Assembly (NCBI GenBank): GCA_029565395.1 | Contig: JAKQOG010000258.1 | Coordinates: 1 to 64,000, forward strand | Direction: 5' to 3' | Length of the DNA stretch: 64,000 nt | From: Candidatus Hydrogenedentota bacterium | GTDB taxonomy: Bacteria > Hydrogenedentota > Hydrogenedentia > Hydrogenedentales > CAILVY01 | Part shown: positions 17,820 to 25,908 of the stretch, piece after piece | Numbering within the stretch: the stretch's first letter is position 1 | Layout: every line of letters starts with the position of its first letter | Position numbers and translations under genes: made by a program | The notes under the pieces: model-generated | What the model was told of the DNA's origin: nothing | What the model saw: the letters and a program-made list of their open reading frames with translations, nothing else | The model's database searches: none

Positions 17820-18961
17820 GCGGTCAGACAACGAACATAGAAACGCTGACGCAGGCGCTGGAAGCGTTTACACGATCTTCCCAGGCGATGGAGGAGGCCT
17901 ATCGGCGGCTGGAAGCGCGAATCGCGGAATTGGATCGGGCGTTGGAATCGAAAAACCGGGAACTCGCGCTTACCACCGAGTATCTGAGCAATCTGTTGGA
18001 AAGCATGTCCGATGGCGTGATCGCGGTGAACACGGAGGATGTAGTGACGCGCTTCAACCGGGCCGCCGCCGCCATTTTGGGATATGAACCCGCCGAGGTG
18101 ATCGGGCATTTGTTTCATGAGGTGTTCGGGCGGGTATTTGCGGCGCCGAGGATTCCCGGTGCGATGGAACTGCGCGCGAAAAGCGGGCGGATGGTGCCGA
18201 TTAATGAGCGGGATTCTGTGGTGGAAGGGCATGGCAAGCGGCTGGGCCGCGTAAAGACGTTTCAGGATCTCAGCGAGATTATCGCGTTGCGGGAGCAATT
18301 GCGCCAGATGGACCGGCTCGCGGCGATTGGCGAAATGGCGGCGACCGTGGCGCATGAAATCCGGAATCCGCTGGGCGGAATCCGAGGGTTTGCGGCCTTT
18401 CTTGCACAGGATATTCCGCAGGAGGATCCGCGGCGAAGGCTGGTGGATAAGATCAATGAGGGTGTGAAATCGCTGGACCGGGTGGTGACGGAATTGCTGG
18501 AGTTTACGCGTCCGGTGGAATTGAATCTGACGCGCTGTGCGTGTGTGGATATTGTGCGGGACGCCTTGGGATACCTCGAGTATGAACCGGCGCGGATTTC
18601 GATCCGCATGGATCTGGATGCTGGTTTGAGAATTCGCGGGGATGCGGAGAAGCTGCGGCAGGTGCTATTGAATGTATTACTCAACGCGGTGCAAAGCATC
18701 GAAGCAAAAGGGGAGATTCATCTGCGCGCGGAAGCCGATGATACGTATGTCGCGCTGTCGGTGCGGGATACAGGCTGCGGAATGACGGAAGAGCAACTCA
18801 AGAGCATTTTCTCGCCGTTTTATACCACCAAGGAAAAAGGCACCGGTTTGGGGCTGGCACTCTGTCTCAAGATCATCGAAGGGCACGGGGGGGATATCAA
18901 GGCGGAAAGCACCCCCGGCCAGGGGTCTGTTATTACCTTGCGTTTGCCAAGAACGGAGTGA
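17816..18961 (+). CDS. PAS-domain sensor histidine kinase (NtrB/AtoS/FleS-type)
   Basis: A 381-residue soluble kinase. A coiled coil at 15-50 is followed by a PAS domain (LLESMSDGVIAVN...FNRAAAAILGYEPAEVIG) at 58-150. The HisKA box is VAHEIRNPLGG with the phospho-acceptor His180. The ATPase domain shows the N box (LLNVLLNAVQSI, Asn290), DTGCG at 318-322 and GTGLGL at 342-347. All key residues are present. No transmembrane segment, so it senses a cytosolic signal. Kinases of this build usually phosphorylate sigma54 activators. No receiver-domain protein is in the window. It is third in the operon with the TPR and FlgN-like genes. Confidence 0.88.
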   Translation: MSGQTTNIETLTQALEAFTRSSQAMEEAYRRLEARIAELDRALESKNRELALTTEYLSNLLESMSDGVIAVNTEDVVTRFNRAAAAILGYEPAEVIGHLFHEVFGRVFAAPRIPGAMELRAKSGRMVPINERDSVVEGHGKRLGRVKTFQDLSEIIALREQLRQMDRLAAIGEMAATVAHEIRNPLGGIRGFAAFLAQDIPQEDPRRRLVDKINEGVKSLDRVVTELLEFTRPVELNLTRCACVDIVRDALGYLEYEPARISIRMDLDAGLRIRGDAEKLRQVLLNVLLNAVQSIEAKGEIHLRAEADDTYVALSVRDTGCGMTEEQLKSIFSPFYTTKEKGTGLGLALCLKIIEGHGGDIKAESTPGQGSVITLRLPRTE

Positions 18962-18997
18962 ATACAGAGGGGCATAGCCATAACCAAAGAATAGAAC

Positions 18998-19033
18998 GCG
19001 GATGACGCGGATTTGACGGATCCGCACGGATAA
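18998..19033. repeat. Nine-base-period CGGAT repeat
   Basis: Four consecutive 9-mers (GCGGATGAC, GCGGATTTG, ACGGATCCG, CACGGATAA) share a CGGAT core in near-register. It lies 36 bases after the histidine kinase stop. A related array occurs at 32129-32155. Confidence 0.5.
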
Positions 19034-19428
19034 GTAAGAAAGCGTCTGACACCGATAGTGTTCAGGTTGAATGACGTATGGATGTAGTGAGAACAATTTC
19101 TTTGAAAAAATGCTTGAAATTGAAAGATAGTAGTACAGAGGGGCCGAGGGGCGGATGTTGATGAACCGCTGAAATGGAGGAAGGGGGTTGTGAAAGCAGG
19201 AAAATAGGACTATACTCCAAGAGGTGTAAACACGGGCAAGTCAAGGGCGTTGCGTGGATTTGCGCGGCGGTTCGTGGGGCGATAGCAGTGCAGGCGGCCG
19301 TTCTGCCTGTCGCTACCACAGCACTCCGGACGGCCGGTACCCCGCTGTTGGGTTTCGGGTTGTGCGGACTTCGTAACGCTACGTTCTGTAGCGCTATTGC
19401 CCTGTGCGCTGTTTCTCTTTACCCTTCT

Positions 19429-19451
19429 TTCCACGCGCGCAGCGCGTGGAA
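19429..19451. repeat. Perfect 10-bp hairpin, family C, copy 1
   Basis: TTCCACGCGC and GCGCGTGGAA pair around a three-base loop. The core TCCACGCGC-NNN-GCGCGTGGA recurs at 42241-42263 inside a coding sequence. Confidence 0.6.
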
Positions 19452-19873
19452 TGGACTATTCGGGCTACGTTGCGTTTTGAGGCAAAAATGCCGGAGGATA
19501 GAACCGATTTGTAGACAGGCGACAGAAGTCAAAAAAGCCGTCCGGATAGGGTGAAATGTTGAAAAGTGAGCATGGGCAGGGTACACATAGTGAGATCATT
19601 TATGCAGAGTGCAAAAAAGAGAAACACAAGTTAGAGGCATTTGCGAAATAGACCTTTTTCTCATCTGGGCGAATGATAGAGCAACAATTCGACTGTAAAA
19701 TGCGAGTAATTTGCCCTGCGTCCGCCGATCTTTTGAGAAAAAGTGCTATTTCGCAATTGCCTGAAGTTACTATTTGACTTTACGCGTTTTCTCAAGGATA
19801 ATACACTTAGACTTGCTGCCCGCTGGACATGGCGAAAGCCCTCTGGCGGGTTTATTTCTAGGGAGGCTTTTAT

Positions 19874-20500
19874 ATGGTTGTCGAACCCGTATGTAAACGA
19901 GCAGTGTCCTTTGTGGACGGTCAGAATCTTTACCACGCGGCAAAAGATGCGTTTGGTTACACGTATCCGAACTATGATGTTAAAGCTTTGGCTGAAGCAA
20001 TCTGCCTGAAGCAGGGGTGGCAATTACAGGAAGTGCGTTTTTACACGGGTATTCCGGCGGTTGAAGATAATGCGGCTTGGAATCATTTTTGGGCCGCGAA
20101 AATGGCAACCATGGGCCGTCAGCGTGTAGTTGTTTTCTCACGTCCGCTTCGCTACCGGCATAAAAGGGTGCAAATGCCCGATGGCACCCAATATACCTTT
20201 CTTGCAGGCGAAGAAAAAGGCATTGATGTTCGTATTGCCATTGATGTTATTCGTATGGCACATCATGGCGATTATGATGTAGCAATTCTTTTCAGCCAGG
20301 ATCAGGATCTTTCAGAAGTCGCGAAAGAACTGCGGGTTATTGCCCGTGAACAAGATCGTTGGCTAAAGGTAGCGTCCGCGTTTCCTTCCAGCATTATGGC
20401 GCTTAATCGCCGGGGTATCGAGTCGTCGGATTGGATTCGCATCGATAAGGCTACTTATGATTCATGCCTGGATACTCGCGATTATCGATTCTCCCCCTAA
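19874..20500 (+). CDS. NYN-domain (LabA/DUF88-like) putative RNase
   Basis: A 208-residue single-domain protein. FVDGQNL at 13-19 carries the first catalytic Asp, GIDVRIAIDVIRMA near 116 the second acidic cluster, and YDVAILFSQDQDLSEV near 136 the third. This is the PIN-like NYN fold, which cuts or processes RNA with a metal ion. GGGAGG stands eight bases before the ATG. Family members include LabA, limkain and mRNA-degrading proteins. No antitoxin-like partner is adjacent; the gene stands alone after a long non-coding stretch and is convergent with the MttB-like gene. Confidence 0.85.
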   Translation: MVVEPVCKRAVSFVDGQNLYHAAKDAFGYTYPNYDVKALAEAICLKQGWQLQEVRFYTGIPAVEDNAAWNHFWAAKMATMGRQRVVVFSRPLRYRHKRVQMPDGTQYTFLAGEEKGIDVRIAIDVIRMAHHGDYDVAILFSQDQDLSEVAKELRVIAREQDRWLKVASAFPSSIMALNRRGIESSDWIRIDKATYDSCLDTRDYRFSP

Positions 20501-20549
20501 ATCGGTGCGCGGCGGGTACCCTGCCTCAGAATGGGGGTGTAAAAGGATT

Positions 20550-21977
20550 TTATTTCTCGAGGTGTTTCTTCGCCGCGTTCAGCAACTGGTCGATTTCGCG
20601 TTGCGTGTCGTCGGGGAGTGGGGTGGGGGTATGCGATCTTAAAAGCTCATTTTTGAGATCGATGCAGCGTTGGAGCATGCCGGGGCGGCCGAGTTCGGAC
20701 CAGGTTTCGAAGTAGTGGCGGTCGAGGAGTTGGGGGAACCATAGTTCGTTCCGGAAATGCATGGCGGTATGTTCTTCGGCGAGGTAGTTGCCGCCTGGGC
20801 CGACGGCGCGAATGGTTTCGAGGCCGAGGGTGTCGTCATCAAGGGTGATGCCCCTCGCGAGGCGTTCGACATAGCCGATGAGTTCGTGCTGGAGCATGAG
20901 GATGGCGGGAGAACTGCCCTGGTCCATGCCACAGATGCCGAGGTGACCGAAGATGTCCGCGCCGGCGAGTGCGCCGAGTGCGAGGGTAATGCCTGCTTCG
21001 AGGCCTGCCTGTGCGTCGGCGATCTTGCTGTCAGTGAGGCCGACGTTGATGTAGACGGGCAGGCCATAGAATTTGCCAAGTTGGGTCATGGCGACGGCCA
21101 TGAGGGCCTGTTCGGGTCCGGCGAAGATCATCTGGGTGGTGCGCATGTCGAAGGCGTGGGGGATGCCTCCATAGCAGACAGGGGTGCCGGGGCGAATCAG
21201 TTGCACGACGCAGAGCCCAGCGAGGATTTCTGCGTTTTCCTGGGCGAGCGTGCCTGCGAGGGTGCCGGGGCCGGTGGCGCCGACTTGGGCCATGGGGCCG
21301 ATGGGAACGGGTAAGGGCACTTGGCAGGTTTCGAAGAGCAGATCGACGCCGTCGTGGGGGAACCGCAAGGGGCTGATGGGTTCGAGAAAGGGATAGGCGA
21401 TGGGATACTGAGCCATTTGTTCGCGGCCGCCCGCCACGATCTCAAACAGTTCGAGAACGAAGCGTGCTGAGGCACGGTCATAGAACCAGAACATGATGGG
21501 TTTGGTGGTGTTTTTGAGGAGTTCGGCGGCGACGTATACACAGCGGTATTCCGGGGGGAGTTCGTGGGGATCGCTCATGGCTCCGGCAATGTTGATGTTG
21601 GGCAGAGCGTCCACGAGGCGTGCGGCAGTACCCACGTCGTCGAGGGTGGCGTAGCGGCGCGCGCTGGAGTCGTCCTCAACCCAGAAGGCTTCCCCCGCTG
21701 CGGTGTTATAGTTTCGTTGTCCCGCACCGAATATGGCTCTTTTAGAATGGTCACGGCCATAGAGGGTGAATTGCTTGCCGCAGGTTTCCAGCGCCCAAGA
21801 GATGACCTTTTCCGGGATGCGTACGCGCTGAGAGGCGGCGTCGACATCCGCGCCGGCGTCCGCAAAACGGCGCAGGGCCTCGTTGTGGGGGATATGCACG
21901 CCCACGTTTCGCAGAATGGTGAGAGAAGCTTCATGGAGTTGTTGAATTTGGCAATCACTGAGCACGGAAACTTTCAT
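20550..21977 (-). CDS. MttB superfamily corrinoid-dependent methyltransferase homologue (non-pyrrolysine type)
   Basis: About 475 residues from ATG 21977, which has GGAGG at ten bases; the ATG three codons earlier is only one base from that site. Family landmarks are a helical N-terminus (LTILRNVGVHIPHNEALRRFADAGADVD), QRNYNTAAGEAFWVED, GPMAQVGATGPGTLAGTLAQENAEILAG broken across the barrel, and GADIFGHLGICGMDQG. The protein reads through without any in-frame amber codon, so it is not a pyrrolysine trimethylamine methyltransferase but one of the standard-codon relatives that demethylate quaternary amines or related compounds. No corrinoid protein gene is adjacent. Confidence 0.82.
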   Translation of the reverse strand: MKVSVLSDCQIQQLHEASLTILRNVGVHIPHNEALRRFADAGADVDAASQRVRIPEKVISWALETCGKQFTLYGRDHSKRAIFGAGQRNYNTAAGEAFWVEDDSSARRYATLDDVGTAARLVDALPNINIAGAMSDPHELPPEYRCVYVAAELLKNTTKPIMFWFYDRASARFVLELFEIVAGGREQMAQYPIAYPFLEPISPLRFPHDGVDLLFETCQVPLPVPIGPMAQVGATGPGTLAGTLAQENAEILAGLCVVQLIRPGTPVCYGGIPHAFDMRTTQMIFAGPEQALMAVAMTQLGKFYGLPVYINVGLTDSKIADAQAGLEAGITLALGALAGADIFGHLGICGMDQGSSPAILMLQHELIGYVERLARGITLDDDTLGLETIRAVGPGGNYLAEEHTAMHFRNELWFPQLLDRHYFETWSELGRPGMLQRCIDLKNELLRSHTPTPLPDDTQREIDQLLNAAKKHLEK

Positions 21978-22087
21978 GACATCCATTCCTCCGGATTTGT
22001 AATGCATAATAAGATCATAAATGGGGGGGGAATGTCCAGAGAGAACGAATGGACGGAATGGAGACGATGGGAGAGGATGCTTGAGAT

Positions 22088-22117
22088 CGATAGCGATAGC
22101 GATATCGATAGCGATAA
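22088..22117. repeat. Hexanucleotide tandem repeat CGATAG
   Basis: Five hexamers in a row: CGATAG, CGATAG, CGATAT, CGATAG, CGATAA. It sits between the divergent MttB-like (start 21977) and SGNH hydrolase (start 22165) genes, 48 bases before the latter, so copy-number change could alter promoter spacing. Confidence 0.7.
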
Positions 22118-22164
22118 GGGGGAGGTGGATGGAATTTGGGGAACATGGTAAAGTGAGCGCCACT

Positions 22165-23517
22165 ATGATTGAAATGCGTCAAAGGCGATGGATTGTGTTG
22201 GGGCCAATTGGCCTTCCCGTGGTGTTGTGGGCTGCGGACAGTGTAGTGGGTGAAGCGCTGGGCTGGCGGCCGTATGGCATGGTGGAATTTGTTGTTGTTG
22301 GGGGGATGCTGGGGTTGGCGGGATTGATGGTGGCGGGATGTTATGTGGGAACTGTTTACGCTGTATTGTCCCGATGGAATAAGGAGTTGTGGTTGTTGCT
22401 GGGGGCGCTGGTGGTGGCGTGGGCACTGCTGGAAGCAGGTGCGGACCGCGTGGATCGGATGCTGCGTCCGGAGAAGCAATTTCATACGCGGGGGCCTAAC
22501 ATGCGGTGGGTCTTCACCCCTGTGGCGGAGTATCTTCCGGGGATTGAAGGCGTTTCTCATTACACGACGGATGCACAGGGCATACGCCAGGCCAGTGTGC
22601 CTGAAAAGGAGGATTTCCGGGTATTGTGTGTCGGCGGGAGCACAACCGAATGCGTATATTTGGATGATCAGGAAACTTGGCCTTCGCAACTGATGAAATT
22701 GTTGAATGGCGGGAAAAAACCGCATGTAAGGGTGGGGAATGTGGGGATCAGCGGATATGACACGCGGGATCATATCCGTTTCCTGAAAACATCGCCGTTG
22801 CTGAAGGGCATCGACTGTGTGATTCTTCAAATCGGTATCAATGATCTCTGGCGGTATCTGGCGAATGAAGAGGTGCTGACCCGTTATGATCGTTTTAGTG
22901 AGGCGGGATTTGAAGGGGAGTTGGTTCCGCGCGTGCGTGAAACAAAGGAGGCGTGGCGTCCGGTTTGGACGCGGTCCCGTGTGATTCAGTTGGTTCATAC
23001 ATTGCGATTGCCGCGTCCGAAACCGGAAACGGTGGAGGGGGCAGGCGGGACGGAATATAAGATTCGGCAGGAAAAGCGTGCTGCGGCGCATATCACGGAG
23101 CAGATCCCGGATCTTACCCGCGGACTCAATGAGTACAAGGAACGCATCAAGAAAATCGTCACCATATGCCGAGAACGGCGCTTTGCCGTTCTTTTTACTA
23201 CGCAGCCGGTATTGTGGCGTGCGGATTTGTCATTGCCGCTCACTGCACGGTGTTGGTTTGGCTGGCTGGAGGATGGGGAGTATCTGAGCATAGCGGCGTT
23301 GCGGGAATGCATGGATCGCTACAATGAAGTTACATTGTCTGTTTGCAAGGAGTTAAATGTGCCCTGTGTGGATCTTTCGGTTATGAATGGGCGGGAAGAA
23401 TATTTTTATGACGACTGTCATTTTACCGAACGTGGAGCGCAGGAAGCGGGGCGGCTTCTGGCGCCGATGGTGATGAGAATCATGGAAGCGCACCAACACG
23501 GTTTGAATGGAAGTTAA
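22165..23517 (+). CDS. Membrane-anchored SGNH/GDSL hydrolase
   Basis: About 450 residues from ATG 22165; the frame stays open back to 22021 through the CGATAG repeat but that part is not protein-like. Three hydrophobic segments occupy the first ~95 residues (LGPIGLPVVLWA, VEFVVVGGMLGLAGLMV, LLLGALVVAWALLEAG). The hydrolase domain has block I VGGSTTE with Ser159, block II NVGISGYDT, block III GINDL with Asn226, and block V DDCH with Asp416 and His419, the complete SGNH catalytic set. Likely deacylates a lipid or acetylated glycan at the membrane. Weak ribosome binding site. Substrate unknown. Confidence 0.85.
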   Translation: MIEMRQRRWIVLGPIGLPVVLWAADSVVGEALGWRPYGMVEFVVVGGMLGLAGLMVAGCYVGTVYAVLSRWNKELWLLLGALVVAWALLEAGADRVDRMLRPEKQFHTRGPNMRWVFTPVAEYLPGIEGVSHYTTDAQGIRQASVPEKEDFRVLCVGGSTTECVYLDDQETWPSQLMKLLNGGKKPHVRVGNVGISGYDTRDHIRFLKTSPLLKGIDCVILQIGINDLWRYLANEEVLTRYDRFSEAGFEGELVPRVRETKEAWRPVWTRSRVIQLVHTLRLPRPKPETVEGAGGTEYKIRQEKRAAAHITEQIPDLTRGLNEYKERIKKIVTICRERRFAVLFTTQPVLWRADLSLPLTARCWFGWLEDGEYLSIAALRECMDRYNEVTLSVCKELNVPCVDLSVMNGREEYFYDDCHFTERGAQEAGRLLAPMVMRIMEAHQHGLNGS

Positions 23518-23576
23518 CATGATTTGATAGTATGGCCATGTAGTGACGTTATGTAACAAGGAAAGGAATCAGCAGT

Positions 23577-24572
23577 ATGCAGGCGTTTAGTCCGGATTCA
23601 GTGTTAAGTATGTCGCGGGCGTTTATGGAGTCGCGCATTTTATTAACGGCGGCGGAGTTGGATTTGTTCACGTTATTGGAGCACGCGCCGATGACGTTGC
23701 CGGAGATTATGAAAAAGACAAAGACGCAGGCGCATGGCATGGCGATTCTTCTGGATGCGCTGGCCGCCGTTGGATTGCTGGAGAAAACGGACAACCGGTA
23801 TCTATGCCCGCCGGCCGTGGCAGCAATATTGTCCTCGAAGGCGCCGGAATCGGTGTTGCCGATGGTGATGCATTCGGTGGGATTATGGCGGCGGTGGTCC
23901 AACTTAACGGAGATTGTGCAGAAAGGTTCGCCGGTGAATGCTCCCGCGCGGTTTGACGAAGAAGGCCAGATGGAGGCTTTTATCCATGCGATGCATGTGG
24001 TGGCCCGCCGTTTGGCCGGCACTGTTGTGGCGGCGATCAAACCGGGCAATGCCAAGAACCTGCTGGATGTAGGCGGAGCCACGGGCACGTATGCGGAAGC
24101 TTTTCTGCGGGCGGCGCCGGAGATGCGGGCCACGATATTTGATCAGCCGGATGTTATTGAGATGGCGCGGCGGCGGCTGAGCGATTCGGGGTTGCTGGAT
24201 CGCATTACGTTGGTGAGCGGTGATTTTTACAGGGATGAACTGCCGGGCGGGCATGACCTCGCCCTGCTCTCAGCGATTATTCATCAGAATGATCGGAAGC
24301 AAAACAGTGAATTGTACCGGAAGGTGAATCGGAGCCTGGCGCCGGGCGGACGGATCGTCATTCGCGACCATGTGATGAGCCCGGATCGCACCGCGCCGGT
24401 GAGCGGGGCGATTTTTGCGGTGAACATGCTGGCGGCCACGCCGGGCGGCAATTCGTATACCTTCGCGGAAATCCGCGAAGGGCTCGAAACGGCCGGATTT
24501 GAACGTGTTCATCAGATCCAGCCGGATGAACGGATGAACGGACTGGTGGAAGGATTTAAACCCGAAACGTGA
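23577..24572 (+). CDS. SAM-dependent O-methyltransferase, COMT/hydroxyneurosporene type
   Basis: A 331-residue class I methyltransferase. The N-terminal third is a winged-helix dimerisation domain (LTAAELDLFTLLEHAPMTLPEI, GMAILLDALAAVGLLEK). Motif I is LLDVGGATGTYAEAF, followed by FDQPDVIEMARRRL, GDFYRDELPGGHDLALLSAIIHQ and LAPGGRIVIRDHVM, the usual order of the plant-COMT-like family. AAGGAAAGGA precedes the ATG. Its stop overlaps the start of trmH by four bases (GTGA), so the two are coupled. The methyl acceptor cannot be inferred; secondary metabolites, quinones and carotenoids are known acceptors in the family. Confidence 0.87.
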   Translation: MQAFSPDSVLSMSRAFMESRILLTAAELDLFTLLEHAPMTLPEIMKKTKTQAHGMAILLDALAAVGLLEKTDNRYLCPPAVAAILSSKAPESVLPMVMHSVGLWRRWSNLTEIVQKGSPVNAPARFDEEGQMEAFIHAMHVVARRLAGTVVAAIKPGNAKNLLDVGGATGTYAEAFLRAAPEMRATIFDQPDVIEMARRRLSDSGLLDRITLVSGDFYRDELPGGHDLALLSAIIHQNDRKQNSELYRKVNRSLAPGGRIVIRDHVMSPDRTAPVSGAIFAVNMLAATPGGNSYTFAEIREGLETAGFERVHQIQPDERMNGLVEGFKPET

Positions 24573-25312
24573 ACCCGTTGTGTCCACATGCCGAACCTTT
24601 TTGGGTGGCGGGCGAAGCGTTCAGCGCACAGGAGATCCAGGATCTTCTTGGGCCTTACCTGAGTGATGAACGGCATGCGCGCATCCGGGATGTGATCGCG
24701 CAACGCACGTATTCCATTGTACCGGTGACCGAGGGGCTCTATGATCGAGGGAATGTGAGCGCGGTGATGCGCAGCGCGGAGGCCATGGGGTGTCAGCCGC
24801 TGCACATGATCGACACCTCAAAGGCCTTTAAGGAAGCGAAACGGGTGACGCAGGGCGCGGATAAGTGGCTGGATATCCGTATCTGGAAGGATACTGCATC
24901 CTGTGTGGAGTTTTTACGGCGGCACGGCTACCGGATTGTGGTTACGCACGTACGCAAGGCCAAACCAATTGCGGAGGTGAGGTTTGACGTGCCCACGGCG
25001 ATTTTTTTCGGGAATGAGAAGACGGGAACGAGTGAGGAGTTGCTGGAGGCGGCGAATGATCGCGTGATGGTGCCGATGCAGGGATTCACGCGCAGTTTTA
25101 ATATTTCCGTTGCTGCGGCCCTTTGTCTGTATCATATTCAGCAAGACCGCCTCCGCCGGCTGGGGCGTCATGGCGATCTGGATGAGGAAACCCGGCATCT
25201 GCTTACGGCCTCGTTCTATTTACGGGGCGTGCCGAATGCGGAAGAGATATTATTGGAAATGCGCACAAAACGCGGCGCATCTCCCGATGGAAAAGCTAAA
25301 AACAACGCGTAG
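24569..25312 (+). CDS. SpoU-family tRNA/rRNA 2'-O-methyltransferase (TrmH-like)
   Basis: A 247-residue SPOUT methyltransferase starting at GTG 24569 inside the stop of the preceding gene. The three SpoU motifs are intact: NVSAVMRSAEAMG at 62-74, FFGNEKTGTSEEL at 146-158 and MQGFTRSFNISVAAALCLY at 170-188, forming the trefoil knot that binds SAM. The opening RTYSIVPVTEGLYDRGN is close to TrmH, which methylates ribose of G18 in tRNA; the rRNA-specific RlmB lineage is the alternative. Followed by a strong hairpin. Confidence 0.88.
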   Translation: MNPLCPHAEPFWVAGEAFSAQEIQDLLGPYLSDERHARIRDVIAQRTYSIVPVTEGLYDRGNVSAVMRSAEAMGCQPLHMIDTSKAFKEAKRVTQGADKWLDIRIWKDTASCVEFLRRHGYRIVVTHVRKAKPIAEVRFDVPTAIFFGNEKTGTSEELLEAANDRVMVPMQGFTRSFNISVAAALCLYHIQQDRLRRLGRHGDLDEETRHLLTASFYLRGVPNAEEILLEMRTKRGASPDGKAKNNA

Positions 25313-25320
25313 AGATCGGC

Positions 25321-25354
25321 GCGCCGCAGGGTTGCTTTATTCACCCTGCGGCGC
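25321..25354 (+). terminator. Strong hairpin after trmH-like gene
   Basis: GCGCCGCAGGGT at 25321-25332 pairs perfectly with ACCCTGCGGCGC at 25343-25354 around a 10-base loop, nine bases after the stop. There is no T-run after it, so it may act as a Rho-assisted stop or as an RNA-stabilising hairpin. Confidence 0.6.
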
Positions 25355-25826
25355 CGTCTCCGTTTACCGGTGGACCATAATCCTCTGCGCGGTCCACCGC
25401 CTCACCGGAGTGCACGCCTTAACGTCACCCCGCGACGCCGCGGCGGTCTTCCATAATCCTCATAAATGATTCACAACAATCATCCGCCGGGGCGCCATCC
25501 TGGCCAACAAATAAACTTTTTTTGAACAGACCGGCAGGCGGTCTGAAGCGAGGAAACAAGCTCTTGTCTCAACTCAGCAATAGACCGGGCCTGCCAGCCT
25601 GTAATCCTGCCCGAAGAGCACCTATTCGACTTTCTCTGACCGCACGGTTGCTAACCACGTTCTTGTTAATAGAAAGCAATATCAATGCCAAGATTGATTA
25701 TGAGATTGAGCGGCTTATAAAGTATTGGAACATGAGGACTTATGCATCTATAGGCAGATAAGGGCGGGAAACCTGTTTAGAACGGCGATCTCCGATCTCA
25801 AAATGAGACGGGGAAAAATCCCGATT
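25355..25826. other. Non-coding region upstream of the sigma54 activator
   Basis: No supported gene. The best open frame (25522-25761) lacks a ribosome binding site and has no recognisable pattern. The right half is notably AT-richer than the flanking genes. Confidence 0.5.
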
Positions 25827-25856
25827 TGGGACAAGAGGGTGCATTGTGGTATGATG
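25827..25856 (+). promoter_or_regulatory. Possible sigma70 promoter for the FHA-sigma54 activator
   Basis: TTGGGA at 25827-25832 and TATGAT at 25851-25856 are separated by 18 bases, about 50 bases before the ATG at 25909. The same GTGGTATGATG string appears before the gene at 55299. Confidence 0.4.
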
Positions 25857-25908
25857 TTGTTATGTATTGTGCGGGTTGTCCTCACAAACTGGAGAAAGGC
25901 GTTTGACG

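Larger units (their letters stand above)
18962..19873. other. Long intergenic region with repeats, no supported gene
   Basis: About 0.9 kb between two plus-strand genes. The longest open frame (19174-19554) has no ribosome binding site and no protein-like composition, so I do not call it. The region contains a nine-base-period CGGAT repeat at 18998-19033 and a hairpin at 19429-19451, both with relatives elsewhere in the window. It looks like a repeat-landing site; the promoter of the NYN gene should lie at its right end. Confidence 0.6.

Noticed and set aside
19174..19554. 126-codon open frame in the long spacer
   Set aside because: No ribosome binding site, repeat-rich composition and overlap with a perfect hairpin; no protein-like pattern.
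20550..21977. Possible pyrrolysine-coding amber in the MttB homologue
   Set aside because: The frame reads through without any internal TAG.
22015..23091. 358-codon minus-strand frame
   Set aside because: It is Pro/His/Arg-rich shadow of the SGNH hydrolase and runs through the CGATAG repeat.
25522..25761. 79-codon open frame before the sigma54 activator
   Set aside because: No ribosome binding site or recognisable domain, and the sequence is AT-rich spacer-like.
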